Assembly: GCA_025330725.1 (NCBI GenBank)
Contig: JAIWND010000005.1
Location: forward strand, 372,001-436,000
DNA from: Chlamydoabsidia padenii
Taxonomy: Eukaryota; Mucoromycota; Mucoromycetes; Mucorales; Cunninghamellaceae
DNA length: 64,000 bases
Direction: 5' to 3'
The notes under the pieces are model-generated. The model was given only the letters and a program-made list of their open reading frames with translations. It was not told where the DNA came from and did no database searches. This document shows, one piece after another, positions 47,631-61,676 of the stretch (the stretch's first letter is position 1; each line of letters starts with the position of its first letter). A program made the translations under genes and the position numbers.

Positions 47631-50556
47631 ATGAGCGTCCTTGGTAAGTAAAGTATATATAATATAATAATACTGAATGACTTGATACTACTTACTTTAC
47701 CACAATAATCTTTATTGACTGTCACTAACGCCTTGCTGATGCCACTCCGTCCTATCATCTCTTAGTGACCACCACCTTTTCACAGGGTGCTGTATTTTAT
47801 GCTGGAGAAACACTATCTTGTACTATTGCCTTCTCAAACACCTTGTCAATATTATCGAAGTCACCAAGTGCCTCGTCATCTCTCACACGATCCGACAGAC
47901 ACCATTCGCCACCTCCTATAGTGTCCCATACCAATCACAAAGTTGCACACAGTCATTCCAGGTCAACATCTACTTCCTCGGCTCACGACATGGTACTTGA
48001 ACATCAACCTATGGATTCGACGACTAGTGGAAATGCGGCCTTGAATGGGAAATCAAGATCTTTGACTTTGTTAGCAACATCCACCTTGGCTTACCTTACG
48101 GGTTATTCTACCGACACTCGATCAGCACCCGCCACTCCACCCAGCAGTCTTACACAATTGAATAATGGTTATAGCTTGGGCACTGCACGTGAAACTACAT
48201 GGGAAAAACAAGGTAAGATGTAGAAATGAGTCGAGGCTACAGTATATTTGTGTCATGTATAGTCGAACTAAACCACATCCTTTTGCTCTTTTGATAGGTA
48301 ATGGGGATGATCTGATGGATGATTCTCAACTACAAGGCAACAAAATTATTGCGGTCGAGCTAGACTCTCATGATACCACCACACCTCGCACTAGCATTGA
48401 TACTTTGGCATCTTCCTATGTACATCCTATATCATCCAGTCGAAGAAGCTCAACCGATTCTTTAGCATCAGCAAACCCTTATTATACAGTATCTCCGAAT
48501 TCAACCACAGGACAGCAACAACAGCAACAGCACAGTTCGATTACATCGACTCCACATCCCATCAATGCACGCCGCCACTCACGACTTTTAAAATCATCAT
48601 CCACACCTTCTTTTATGATGAAAAAACCCGAACATCTGTTATGGGGATTTGCTCAAGTAGTTGGTCAATTTGTGGTCGATCCTACTTTGATTAATAACAA
48701 CGAATTTGCGCCATTGAAACAACGAACTATGTATCGACCGCAAGGAGTTGGATTTGGTGGTGGGGGCGGACTATGGAATGGTAAACATGATTCGAAAATT
48801 GGTAAGTGCAAAAAAAAAAAAAAAGGGTCATGTCATAATATTAACCAAGCGATTATTTTTAACTGTAGATACCAGAACAACTCCTGTTTTCTCCACTCCT
48901 CCATCGATCTTATTTGTGGATTTGGATCTTGCACCAGGGGAAACAAAGAAATGCAAGTTGTGTAAAAAAGGAAATTCCCAGAGGAAAAGAATTATGTCAA
49001 CTAACTCTGTCACTCTTTTATTGTCATAGATTCATACAAACTGAAGCTACCTAATGATCTGCCTCCGTCTCATCGTGGAAAATCAATACGATTCAACTAT
49101 TATCTTGTGGTTGGTACTCAACGTGCTGGAAATGGATCGACAGGAAGATCAAATGGAACTCAACAACAGGGACAGGTCGTACAATTACGGTTTAGGGTAC
49201 TGAATCATGTATCAGGTAATTGAAAGAACAAAAAAAAAAATAAAAATAAAAATAAAAAATAAAAAAATAGAGAAAAGAAAGAAACACTGACATTGACTTT
49301 ATTCTATTTGATGTACACTCATTGATAGAGGATGGGTCAAGACCTATATATGATCTGATGAATCCTGTCGTGATGTACAAGGACGAGGCCCAGGTGGAAA
49401 TGATACAGGAGTCCAGCAATAAAACAAAACGAAGCGCCAGTATCAGCTCAATCGCCTCCGCCACTTCTGCACCCTTATCACCACTTGGAACTAATAATCA
49501 CTGCAGTAACAATCACAATGGAAACGGCCACAGCAATAGAACAGAACATCAACCATCACCAGAAGCAGTAAAGGAACGAAGGGCGTTTATGGAATACGTG
49601 AACCAACTAGTAGAAAAAACCAACAATGGCCATGACGACATTCAAGAAATAACACGAAGGGAAAGTGATGCCTATGATGAGCAACGGATCTCACATGATG
49701 ACGAAGAAGGAATAATGACAGAACATGACTATCGAAAAACATGCGCACAGGTGGTATCTCGTATCACCCATTCAAGTCGAAAAGGTAAACTAAAGATATG
49801 GATAGATATAGTCACAAGATGTAATTGACTCTTTATTTTTTATAATAATATAGCCATGTATGATATATGTAAGAACAACCAGCGGGTAGCCAAGTTACAA
49901 TTGACCAAAATGGCCCATCGATTAGGCGAACCAATTTTGGGTGTATTGGACTTTGGCGAAGCAACTTTATCTACGTACAAGGTAAAGCAAAATAAAAACT
50001 GGTCAAGATAAAAGCAAAGTGACTAACTATCTTTTTTTCTTTTGCTTTTGCAGGTGTCCATCTTTTTGGAAAGCCAAGAACTCGTCGAGTCAAGTATATC
50101 TCTACGTCAACCACAACATATCGCGCGGGTCTCGCGAAAATGTCATTCGGAATTCCATGCCTTTTGTCTCAATAATCGTCGTCTGGCCTTCTCTCTTCCT
50201 ATTCCATCAACAGCGTCACCGGATTTCCAAACTACAGGTGGTAAGTATGATGCATGAATACCCCCCCCCTTTTTTTTTACACATACTAATCTCTCTCTCT
50301 CTCTCTTTTAGTCAAACTGCAATACAACCTCAAATTCGAATTCATTACCAGCAATCAATCCAGATCAACAGATACCTCGATAACATCTTCTCCATCCTAT
50401 TTATCCATCAACAATGACCAACGACATCAACACTTTCAGGGTCTTCAGCAGGTACAAGTCAGTACCTTTGATTGTGGCATCCCCGTCAAGATTTATGGCT
50501 CACCAAGTGGATCTGATCGTGCTGTCTATGGTCGCCCACATACCTTCCCTGTATAA
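47631..50556 (+). CDS. RGP1: Rgp1, subunit of the Ric1-Rgp1 Rab GEF
   Basis: With Ric1, activates the Golgi Rab Ypt6/Rab6 for endosome-to-Golgi retrograde transport. Nine exons (47631-47643, 47766-48212, 48298-48801, 48869-48952 or 48961, 49030-49215, 49329-49784, 49854-49981, 50054-50240, 50312-50556) keep phase, about 749 residues. Characteristic blocks: TTFSQGAVFYAGETLSCTIA at the N-terminus; LLWGFAQVVGQFVVDPTLIN; DLPPSHRGKSIRFNYYLVVG; LGVLDFGEA; and CHSEFHAFCLNN. The C-terminal strand is VSTFDCGIPVKIYGS. Exon 4 can end before GCAAGT or nine bases later before GTAAAA; both stay in frame. Long Ser-rich insertions separate the blocks. Confidence 0.93.
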
Positions 50557-50767
50557 TAGCCTCTTTACCCATAGTATTATCATTCTCACCTTCCATCATT
50601 ATATAAATATATATTATCACTCACACAATAAAACATCTTCACTTTACAAAAATGCTTCTTCTTTTTTGGGAGGTGCTTGGAAATATGCAAACTCCGCCAA
50701 CACTCACAATTTAAAAGCGGTTGGGGAATCTCACTTTTTTACTTTTCTTCTTTTACAAATATATTTG

Positions 50768-52221
50768 ATGCCGATCCCTTTTTATGCTGAAATACTTTCC
50801 AACATTCAAGTATTAAGGGCGACGATAACACTAGATGACCTGATCGACTCAACTCTACTGGTGGTAAAGAACAACAATCAATTATGGCTGGAGGATACTC
50901 TTGTTGTCGATCTGGCGCACTTTGGCATTCAAGTTGTCCCTTCCAGTTTACTCGTCCAACCCGATACCGACCATCAACATTTATATCAACTCAAACTGAA
51001 TCTCACTCACTCTGATCGATCCATCTTGGAAGACAAACAATGGTGGACAGCCTCATCACTACCGACGCAACATATCAAGTGTCGACACTGTCACCATGAC
51101 TTGGTGAACAAGAACTCGACGTCTTTCCAGTGCAAGAATCTTCCCTCTGAACATTGGTATGAACTGGTGGAATGTTGGATCTGTCACGAGGCTAAACCGG
51201 AAGAACACCAATCTCGTATGCGTCCCATCTTGGCCAAGCCGGAGGTATTACTGGTGGGGTCTTTTTATTTTTTGGTGCACTCGAGTGATCTAGACCCTAT
51301 CATTGAACTGGACAAAGAAATTGCTAACAAAGTGGATGTAAGTAGTGGAAAAAGGAACTGGTATAGTTTATTATTAGTATTATCGCTAACACAATTGTTG
51401 TTTGTTTGTAGTGGAATAGAGGAACGATGACAAAGTGGATATCCGTCAATTGTGGGGACTGTGGTAAAGTCGTTGGTGAAGGTCAATATGAACGCAAACA
51501 AGGTATGTTATAAATATAAAGAAGAAGAAGAAGGTATATATGCTAACCATGGTTTTCACATAGATGAATCCTCACTGAATCTTATGGCTGTCAAACTTTA
51601 CAAGTACTGTGTGACTTTACAACCGACTCCTGGTGAATTACCTGGGTTTATAGACTTTGTGGTGGGTGATTTGATTGAAGCAGCCAAGGTTCATGCTACT
51701 CATAGATTCATCATCCAAGGGAAAAAAAGTAATCGAGTACACGCTTTGGTAAGTTAAGAGGAAAAGAAGGTAATAGGAAAGGATATCATTGGCTCATGAT
51801 TTATTTTTTATGATTATCTAGATTTGGCTCTTCAATTGGGATACAACTATTGTCTATAATGATGGCTATACGGATGACGCGGATGAAGTCTCGGAGAAAA
51901 TCACTTGTCAACGAGGTAAACAAAAAACGATTTTTTCATTCTCTTTACTCATCATCTTTTTTTTTTTTTTTTTCCCTTCGTTTAGGCATGAAGGTGTTGT
52001 ATGCAAATACCAAGGATAATGGGGATAGTGTCAAAATGTGGACGCATGATAAATCGACGGATCATTTAATTTACCCGGATGTGTATTGCGAACAATTGGT
52101 CAAGTTTTTACAAGCAACCACTGACGTCCTTCCTCCTACCTTGCGGACTATGAACCATCCTGCTATGCCAATGACCAAGCACTTCTCTGTTGGGTTTCTT
52201 CCTCGGTCTCTTCGGCAATAA
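50768..52221 (+). CDS. UBE3D-like HECT-type ubiquitin ligase (E2-binding HECT_2 family)
   Basis: In animals UBE3D binds UBE2C and acts as an E3 ligase. Exons 50768-51337, 51412-51502, 51564-51748, 51822-51915 and 51986-52221 give 391 residues, the family size. Cys pairs: KCRHCHHDLV, VECWICHEA and VNCGDCGKVVGEG. The C-terminal block includes LMAVKLYKYCVTLQP, then ALIWLFNWDTTIVY and GMKVLYANTKD, typical of the family. The ATG at 50768 follows a pyrimidine-rich leader only about 210 nt after the Rgp1 stop. An element-like TGCAAACTCCGCC lies at 50686-50698. Confidence 0.88.
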
Positions 52222-52487
52222 CAAGATCGCTCGACCCCTTTTTACTTCCCTGTATATATATATATATATATATACTGTCTTAACCTAGATTATTGTTTTA
52301 TAATTTACCATTCTTGTAACCTTATTATTTATATATATTGATACTTTAATAAAACATGGGTAGACTTTTTTTTACTTTGAAACAGTATGGGTTCTTTCTC
52401 CCTCTCTCTGTTTTTTTATTTTTATATTTACTATACTTGGTTGTTTTGTGTTTAATTTTTAATTTTATCTTCATTTTAATAGTGAAG

Positions 52488-53312
52488 ATGGATCGATTAC
52501 CGGTCGAGTTGATTGAAAAGATCATCAAGGAGTTGACGATGTCTGATATGTACCATCTTGCCAGCATCAATCAGTCATGGCATCGATACTGTCTCAACAA
52601 AATGTATGAATGTCCACAACTAATGAATACCAAACGGCGGCATAACTCTTTTTTCAAATGCACCAACCATCGTACTCAAGCTTACATCCGCCATCTTCGG
52701 CTGGACCCTTCTTTAATCACGAACGAGCAACTGGGTAAATTAACGGGCTGTACGGGACTCGTCACTTTAGAACTCTCTCATTGTCCTCATATCAACCCCG
52801 AATCACTAAACAAAGTACTCGAGTCCTGTTTGACATCCATCCACAGCGTTACTCTAGCCGATGGCAAACTCGCACAGTCTTCACTCGCTTTACTCGGTCA
52901 TGCAAGTCGATACTTCCAACTCCGCCAATTGGATCTCAGCAACACCATGATTCGTCCTTGTGGCAGCATCGATACCCCTCATCATCTCGATTCAATGATT
53001 TTCGATAAAGACAATGCATTACATGACTTGAACTTGTCGTACTGCAGTTGGGTCGATGACACCACACTTTGGAATATTACCACAGGGTTACCTTTTTTGA
53101 AAAGTCTGAAACTGCGGTTCTGTCATCAACTTTCTGATCTGGCCATCAAAAGGATGGTACAGCACTTGAAACAAATGTCCAGTGTGGATGTTTGTCATAT
53201 TCCTTGCATGGATGATCCTGCTCAGGTTCATGGTTTAATGACATTGAATCCTTTTTTGGAAACCATCCGTTTTACTCATCAGCTTAAACCGATCTCATTA
53301 AGTCGTCGGTAG
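52488..53312 (+). CDS. F-box protein with leucine-rich repeats
   Basis: Substrate receptor of SCF-type ubiquitin ligases. Single exon, 274 residues from MDRLPVELIEKIIKELTMSD, a classic F-box start with the Trp of INQSWHRYC. Leucine-rich repeats follow: LVTLELSHCPHINPESLNKV, LRQLDLSNTMI, ALHDLNLSYCSWVDDTTLWN and LKSLKLRFCHQLSDLAIKRM. The frame is open upstream to an ATG at 52356, which would add a 44-residue hydrophobic segment; that T-rich stretch is taken as leader. The gap to the UBE3D stop is 266 bp and includes a TA repeat (52254-52273) and an AATAAA at 52349. No copy of the recurrent element lies in the gap. Confidence 0.88.
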   Translation: MDRLPVELIEKIIKELTMSDMYHLASINQSWHRYCLNKMYECPQLMNTKRRHNSFFKCTNHRTQAYIRHLRLDPSLITNEQLGKLTGCTGLVTLELSHCPHINPESLNKVLESCLTSIHSVTLADGKLAQSSLALLGHASRYFQLRQLDLSNTMIRPCGSIDTPHHLDSMIFDKDNALHDLNLSYCSWVDDTTLWNITTGLPFLKSLKLRFCHQLSDLAIKRMVQHLKQMSSVDVCHIPCMDDPAQVHGLMTLNPFLETIRFTHQLKPISLSRR

Positions 53313-53844
53313 TTTTTCTTGGAATCAATAAAAACTTTCACTACCGTATTTTGTATGACAGGGTCATTATTACAACTTACAACTTGCATGAATGAGTATA
53401 TAACCCCGCTTGTACAATTCAAATCCCGATTTTCAATTAAGGGTTTCTCCCCCGAAAGAGCATTTTTTCGGATCAACCCTATTAAGTGTATTCGGATGGA
53501 TGCAAGTAATACTAAAACAAATCTAGACAAGCCTTCAAAATTAGAATACTTCATCATGCCGAAAAAAGAAACCATCTTGATTCCGTTATTATAAACCCCG
53601 CCAGGTACGCATATCCTTCAAGTCAAACCATGCCCTTCCTTTACTGACATCATCCATGCCCTTGATTTCTAATCAATAGTATGGCTTTCATGTAACCTCA
53701 TGAGAAGAAAGAGATGCTGGAACCTGATTGGCCAAAATCGATATTCATATCTTTGTGAACTCCGCCTTTTAAAAAAGCGGGTTGTGTTACTTTTTTTTCT
53801 TTTTTCTTTGCTTCTTTCTTTCCTTTTTTTTTTTTTTTTGTTTA
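53313..53844. promoter_or_regulatory. Promoter region of CAF16 with several element copies
   Basis: AACCCCGC (53403-53410) and TTCAAATCCCGAT (53418-53430) are close together. TAAACCCCGCC lies near 53592-53602. CCGCCTTTTAAAAAAGCGGG at 53762-53781 is an inverted repeat 64 nt upstream of the start codon. Confidence 0.45.
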
Positions 53845-54948
53845 ATGTCGTCAACAACAGAAAAACAATCCTATACCTTGGCAGTCGATGTTGAAAATCT
53901 GAACTTTGACTATGGCGGTCCACCTATCCTCGATAATCTTTCCTTAATTCTTAAACCTGGCAGTCGATGTATTTTGGTGGGTGCAAATGGTGTAGGCAAA
54001 ACAACCTTCTTACGCATTCTTGGTGGCAAACGAATGGTGTCTGGTAATAAAGTCAATGTATTAGGGAAAAATGTATTTCAAGATGCACCCAAGGTAATTA
54101 CAAAAACAACAACAACAAAAGTGAATTACAATATACATTCATTAACATTCTCTTTGTGTTTCTGATAGGGCGTCACTTATCTTGGTACTGAATGGGCTAA
54201 TAATCCTGTGGTACGCTCAGATCTTTCAGTGGATTATCTTTTATACAGCATGGGATCTAAACGGTGGCCGGAACGAACTCAACGTTTACTCAAAGTACTG
54301 GATGTGGATACAAAATGGCATATGCATCAAGTATCGGATGGTAAGTAGACAAACGATCTCCCACTCTTTTTTAAGTATATAACTAATCTCTTTTTTTTTT
54401 TTCAGGTCAACGACGTCGTGTACAACTTGTAATGGGTTTACTTCAACCATGGGATCTCTTATTACTGGATGAAGTGACGGTGGACTTGGATGTGCTGGTA
54501 CGTGCGGACTTTTTGGCCTTTTTGAAAGAAGAAACGGATACTCGTGAAGCTACTATTGTATATGCTACACATATCTTTGATGGTAAGTAATAATAACCCT
54601 AAACTAGGCATCTTATTCACTCATACACACTGCTATAATTAAAAAGGATTGGGACAATGGCCTACTCATGTGGCTCATGTCACCGAAGGAACTATTGTGG
54701 GATTACATACGATGGATGATCATTTTGAAGAACTGGAAAAAGCAAAACAAGATAACCGAAATCGACACAGTCTGGACTCACCTTTGATGGAATTGTGCTA
54801 TGAATGGCTACGACAAGACAAGGAACAACTATCCAACAAGAATGCGAAACCTATACATCCTGATACTGGTCTACCACATACGAAATGGGATGATCTTGGT
54901 GCTGACATGAAGAATCATGGGGACAAGTATTACAATTACTGGAAATAG
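53845..54948 (+). CDS. CAF16: ABC ATPase Caf16 (CCR4-NOT associated)
   Basis: A single ABC cassette without membrane domain, in yeast associated with CCR4-NOT and Mediator. Exons 53845-54093, 54169-54340, 54406-54582 and 54647-54948 give 299 residues. Walker [10 protein letters not shown]; the signature is the Caf16-specific [20 protein letters not shown], not LSGGQ; Walker [21 protein letters not shown]; switch His in YATHIFDGL. The C-terminus ends DKYYNYWK. The start follows a T-rich leader. Confidence 0.95.
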
Positions 54949-55553
54949 TAGTATTATTAGTATTAGTTACTTTTTATCAAAATATGTAATAAACTTTTTT
55001 TATATTTGGTTTGCTTGAAATGGTTGGATGATACATTGTGTAATATAGCGGGAATTCGGATCTAATTATGCCGATCGCAAAAGGAACTTCAAATTTGCAG
55101 GATGGTCCCATTATACATAATTCCCTTCTTTTAATTTACTGATAATATCTCTCAGATGGATTCTACTTGAATAGCAACATATTTACTTGGTCTCTTGTTT
55201 TTTTTATTCGGCAAAGGTAACATATATACCAATGTTTGCCTTATTTAGAAAGTGAAGAAGATCAATGGTAACCTTTCACCAGTATTTTCAAACGCCGATA
55301 CAATGCAGTCGAATAATTCTTTACGTGGAATTCTGGGTCATCGTTGTTTGTTTAGCACATGTGAATTATTATTGTCATTGACATATCGTCGGCCAATCGA
55401 TTATTTCGAATGGATCAAGGCGAAAATTTGTGTTTGCTTCAGGAGGTGTCGGCGAATCAATTTATTTTTTTTATTTTTTTAAATAGACATCAAAAGCGAC
55501 GATTTCTTTTCTCTCCCCTTTCTTTCCCCTATTCCCTTTTGACTTGCTCAGTC
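54949..55553. other. Intergenic region upstream of the TMEM135-like gene
   Basis: TTTTCAAACGCCG at 55285-55297 is an element variant about 260 nt upstream of the next start; GCGGGAATTCGG near 55049 is weaker. No gene was recognised. Confidence 0.45.
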
Positions 55554-57281
55554 ATGTATATCAAGTCATCACTATCACCCATTACTCAAACCATTGAAGA
55601 CGTCAAAACTAGTCTACCACCTTCATTACAGGCACCATTTATGACCGCCTTGCGTGCCTTCAGTCTCTCGTGGTCTTTAACAACATTACCTGGTGTACTT
55701 GGTCTCCTCCTCAAATTATGTCTCACGTTAATTCAACAAAAGTCTCATAAAGCAAGTTTGGTACGCAGGTGTTTATTCGATCAACTTCCCCAGCTACTGA
55801 AGAAAAGCATCTATCAGAATGGACTCCCTTGGTTGGTCACCGGTACTATCGCAAGTCATCGCTTTATCCGGTATCTTATGAAGCAATGGTCTACGTCTTT
55901 ACGGCAACAACACAACAAGCTAATGGGGCAGGTGAATGGCAAGAACAACAACAACAACAACAGCAATGATACTAAGGATATGCAGGGGGAATGTGATATC
56001 AACGACAAGAACCAGCGACGTACCTTATTTTTCTCTGTGGTGGCCACCATGTTACTGGTCCGACGACTCTTCCCTAACACCAAGACATTTGAATTCACCA
56101 TGTTTACCATCTTCCGTGCTTTGGACGTCTATGCTCATCGGGCTTATCAATCACCTACTATCACCCGCCTCGTCCCTGCCTGGATCATGAAATACGGAAG
56201 TGTCATCGCCTTCACTATAGCTTGTACCGAAATCATGTTCTCATGGTTTTATGAACCTAGTCGTTTACCAAGGTAACTTTACAAAAACAAAAAAAAAGGA
56301 ATATATCATTTCAACTAATCTTCTATTGATAGGGGCTATGCAAAATGGATCACCAACGTGGCTCAAATGGATGAACGATTGATTCTATTCCTTCGATCTG
56401 TGCGAAATGGAAGCTTTGTTTATGGCGTAAGTACAAAGAAGATGACCAAAAAAAAAAAAATTGCACAAGAAACTTACACCCAGTTGTATATTATAGAAAG
56501 ATACTGGTGTGGATGATTTACTCTGTAATTACTGTGTTGATATTGGCATGCGGTATGAATCTGGTTTATCAACACGAGGCCGAGTTCCATGCCGCCTGGT
56601 GCATAATGGTCAAACTTGGGGGTGTGAAGTCAATGCTCTGACTCAATTTGTAAAAGTATTCACAAAGGTGTTTTTAGTAAGTACTAGTAGTACTAAAGCA
56701 AAGAATGATATTTAACAAAACACAAACTTTTTATCTTGTAGGTGTATTTTACTGTCCATCTCACTCCATCCCTCCTATTTAAACGGAATAAACTGATCCA
56801 GAACCCACTTGCCGGTGCTCTACGTATCTTGGGTGCCTCCGCGCGATCTTCCTCCTTCTTGGCCACTTATACTTCATCTATATGGTATGCAGTCTGTTTA
56901 ACTAGAACCCGTATTGGTCATCAACTACTTGGTGTGAATCAAACAAGACTGGACGATACACTTGGACCCTTGATTGGATCAGCTATTTGTGGGTTATCCT
57001 TGATCATTGAAAGTCCGCATCGACGAGGTGAAATGGCATTGTATGTGGCTCCACGCGCCCTCTTCTCTGTGATGGAACGATTGATTACACCTTATTATTA
57101 CCGTAATCGATGGTGGGAACCAAAGGTGGCAGTCATTATAGAATCTTTGATATTTGCAGCATCTACAACGACGGTATTGACGGCAATGTATACAGACAAG
57201 GATATGGTGCGAAGCTCAATGCGGGGTGTCCTTGGTTGGATAATGAAGTATGAATTGGAACAGGACAATCAAGACAATTAG
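55554..57281 (+). CDS. TMEM135-like integral membrane protein
   Basis: Relatives act at peroxisomes and mitochondria and affect mitochondrial dynamics and lipid handling. Exons 55554-56272, 56333-56426, 56497-56676 and 56742-57281 give 510 residues. Several hydrophobic helices with Gly/Ser-rich faces: TALRAFSLSWSLTTLPGVLG, then PWLVTGTIASHRF, TLFFSVVATMLLVRRLFP and LIGSAICGLSLIIE. A Cys-rich middle (LLCNYC, VPCRLVHNGQTWGCEVN) corresponds to the TMEM135 Cys-rich region. An Asn/Gln-rich hydrophilic loop interrupts the first half. The family call is by motif pattern; targeting is not evident. Confidence 0.8.
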
Positions 57282-57688
57282 TATAGAATCCGCCTTCTTC
57301 CCTTTACTAGACTAGCATAGTATCCATAACCTTTTATAGATATAGTCTCCTACCTCTCTTTATACGCATATTAATAAATGTCAACGACTCTTTGGGTATA
57401 TCATTACAAATAGGATCTGTCACGTGGTTTGCTCTTGGGTTTATTCAAGGAACAGGGTCGTGTGATCTTTATAGGAGGCTTTTTCATTACTTTTTTATAT
57501 CCAGCCACTTTTTTTCTTCCTTTTCATTCCTTCTTCTTCTACCTTCGAAAGAAGACTTGGCTGTTATTTTCCATTCTCTTTGTCTTTGTAGTTGACGACT
57601 AAAAGGTATTATTCATATTGTGTGGGTGAAATAGTGAGCGGAGTATTTTACCCTCCCCTTTTTCTTCATGAAAATGAAATTCCACCCC

Positions 57689-57741
<53 letters not shown>

Positions 57742-57831
57742 TATCTCTTCTTCTTCCTTTTTTCTCACATTACATTTTAATTCTCTTCTTATATAGACTA
57801 CTCTCTCAGCACACATACACTGCAACTTATA
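57282..57831. other. Promoter region with 50-nt T tract
   Basis: CCACCCCGCC at 57681-57690 is directly followed by a T tract of about 50 nt (57691-57740), then the leader of the zinc-finger gene. No gene was seen. Confidence 0.45.
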
Positions 57832-58830
57832 ATGGAATCCACTCTTACTTATCAATTCCGTCAACAGCAACTGGAAAATAAACAGGTTGGGTTATCGGCC
57901 ACTAATCTTCCATCACCACCTGACTCTTCTTATGGAGGAGAAGACTCTTCCACGTTTACAAACTCTTGTGTCCCACCATTTAGTCTCCCCAACCAACTAC
58001 GACGACCTACTGATGGAAACCAAGACCAGCCTCCCAAGGATTCCTCACTCCAGTCTCATTTCAGCACTTTGACCTTGCAAGCCATCACCAACTCACTCCC
58101 TGAAAACTATACCATTGACCATTCTTCCATCCAGGCATCTTTACAGCGAGCTCTGGTGGTGGCAGCTACTAAAACACACACTCCACCCATACCTATCGGC
58201 TCAACAACAGAAAACACAACAACTCATCTATCAACAACCATGCCTGTTCACCATCGTCTATCACCCCAATCACCTCGACAACAACCAAATAAAGAGCAAC
58301 AGCAGCAACAGCAATTACAACAGTATTATAATAATAGTCTTCCTACTTCATCAGCATCTTTGCCTTCTTCTGGTTATCATCGATGTGATGATTGTGGCAA
58401 GGTTTACAAACATCCAAGCTGCTTGACTAAACATCGATGGGAACACTCGGAAGAATGGGAATTGACATCCAAGCTCCCTTTAACCAAACATCAGCAAGTC
58501 CAAATGTTGGAAGCGGCGGCTATTCTTGTCAGTATGGATCAACATAAACAGCAACTGCAACAACAACAACAACAACAACAACAATCATCTTCTGTGGATC
58601 AACAGGTGGAGGACGACGACGAAGTAGTGGTGGATATTGTGAACGACGACGATGATGTCGACGATGATGATGATCAAGATAGCTATGTCAACATTGATGA
58701 TGATGATGATGATGATATACTGATGGATTTGGATGATGAAGAACCCATGGATCAAGCCCATACGTTTCCCTCTATGATTGGATCTACACCTGCCATGCTA
58801 CCTTCTTCCTTCTCGGCCCATGTTATTTGA
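57832..58830 (+). CDS. Single C2H2 zinc-finger protein with acidic tail
   Basis: Single exon, 332 residues. A Ser/Thr/Pro/Gln-rich N-terminal half is followed by one C2H2 finger at about residues 185-206 (CDDCGKVYKHPSCLTKHRWEH). A helix, LTKHQQVQMLEAAAILVSMD, comes next. Then come poly-Gln and a strongly acidic region (DDDDVDDDDDQDSY). The layout resembles fungal transcription regulators with one finger adjacent to a conserved KHQQVQMLEAA helix. The target is unknown. Confidence 0.85.
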   Translation: MESTLTYQFRQQQLENKQVGLSATNLPSPPDSSYGGEDSSTFTNSCVPPFSLPNQLRRPTDGNQDQPPKDSSLQSHFSTLTLQAITNSLPENYTIDHSSIQASLQRALVVAATKTHTPPIPIGSTTENTTTHLSTTMPVHHRLSPQSPRQQPNKEQQQQQQLQQYYNNSLPTSSASLPSSGYHRCDDCGKVYKHPSCLTKHRWEHSEEWELTSKLPLTKHQQVQMLEAAAILVSMDQHKQQLQQQQQQQQQSSSVDQQVEDDDEVVVDIVNDDDDVDDDDDQDSYVNIDDDDDDDILMDLDDEEPMDQAHTFPSMIGSTPAMLPSSFSAHVI

Positions 58831-59323
58831 TACTGCTTTGTCTTGGTTTGTATATTCCCCTTCCTCCTCTCTAGATACTAGTATTATTATTATTTCCCCT
58901 ATCACATACATTTATATGACCCCTCCAAAGTATCCTATAATAAAGTTTTTATTCAAATGTCTTTTTTTATATTTGGTGCCTGGTTTTTTTTTATTGCGGT
59001 TGACGGGGTTTGAATATTAAGGATCATGGTACGTATGGGTGATGACGGTGATGATGTAAAAAATGATGGGTTGCATATGGATGGTACTGAAACATTGTAG
59101 ATTGTTATCATAGACACACAAGAGGGCCAAGCTTCAACCGGCTTGGTGACCCAGTACGACGACCTGTTTAGGGAAGTTGTTGATAGTCATACATATAACA
59201 TAGTACAATACAAAAAAAAAAAAACATCTTTATTCTTCTTAAAAAGTAACTATATATAAAAGTATGTATATAAAAGAGTATAACTATAACTATTTTTTTA
59301 ACCCCCCCCCCAATAACTAATCA
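58831..59323. other. Convergent 3' region with orphan element
   Basis: ACGGGGTTTGAAT at 59003-59015 matches the recurrent element but lies between two gene 3' ends. No other feature was seen. Confidence 0.45.

Positions 59324-61676
<2,353 letters not shown>

Noticed and set aside
48953..48961. GC donor for RGP1 intron 4 as a firm third GC-AG intron
   Set aside because: A canonical GTAAAA donor nine bases later also keeps frame, so the sequence alone cannot decide.
52356..52487. Hydrophobic N-terminal extension of the F-box protein
   Set aside because: It is derived from a T-rich leader; the F-box itself begins at the later ATG as in relatives.
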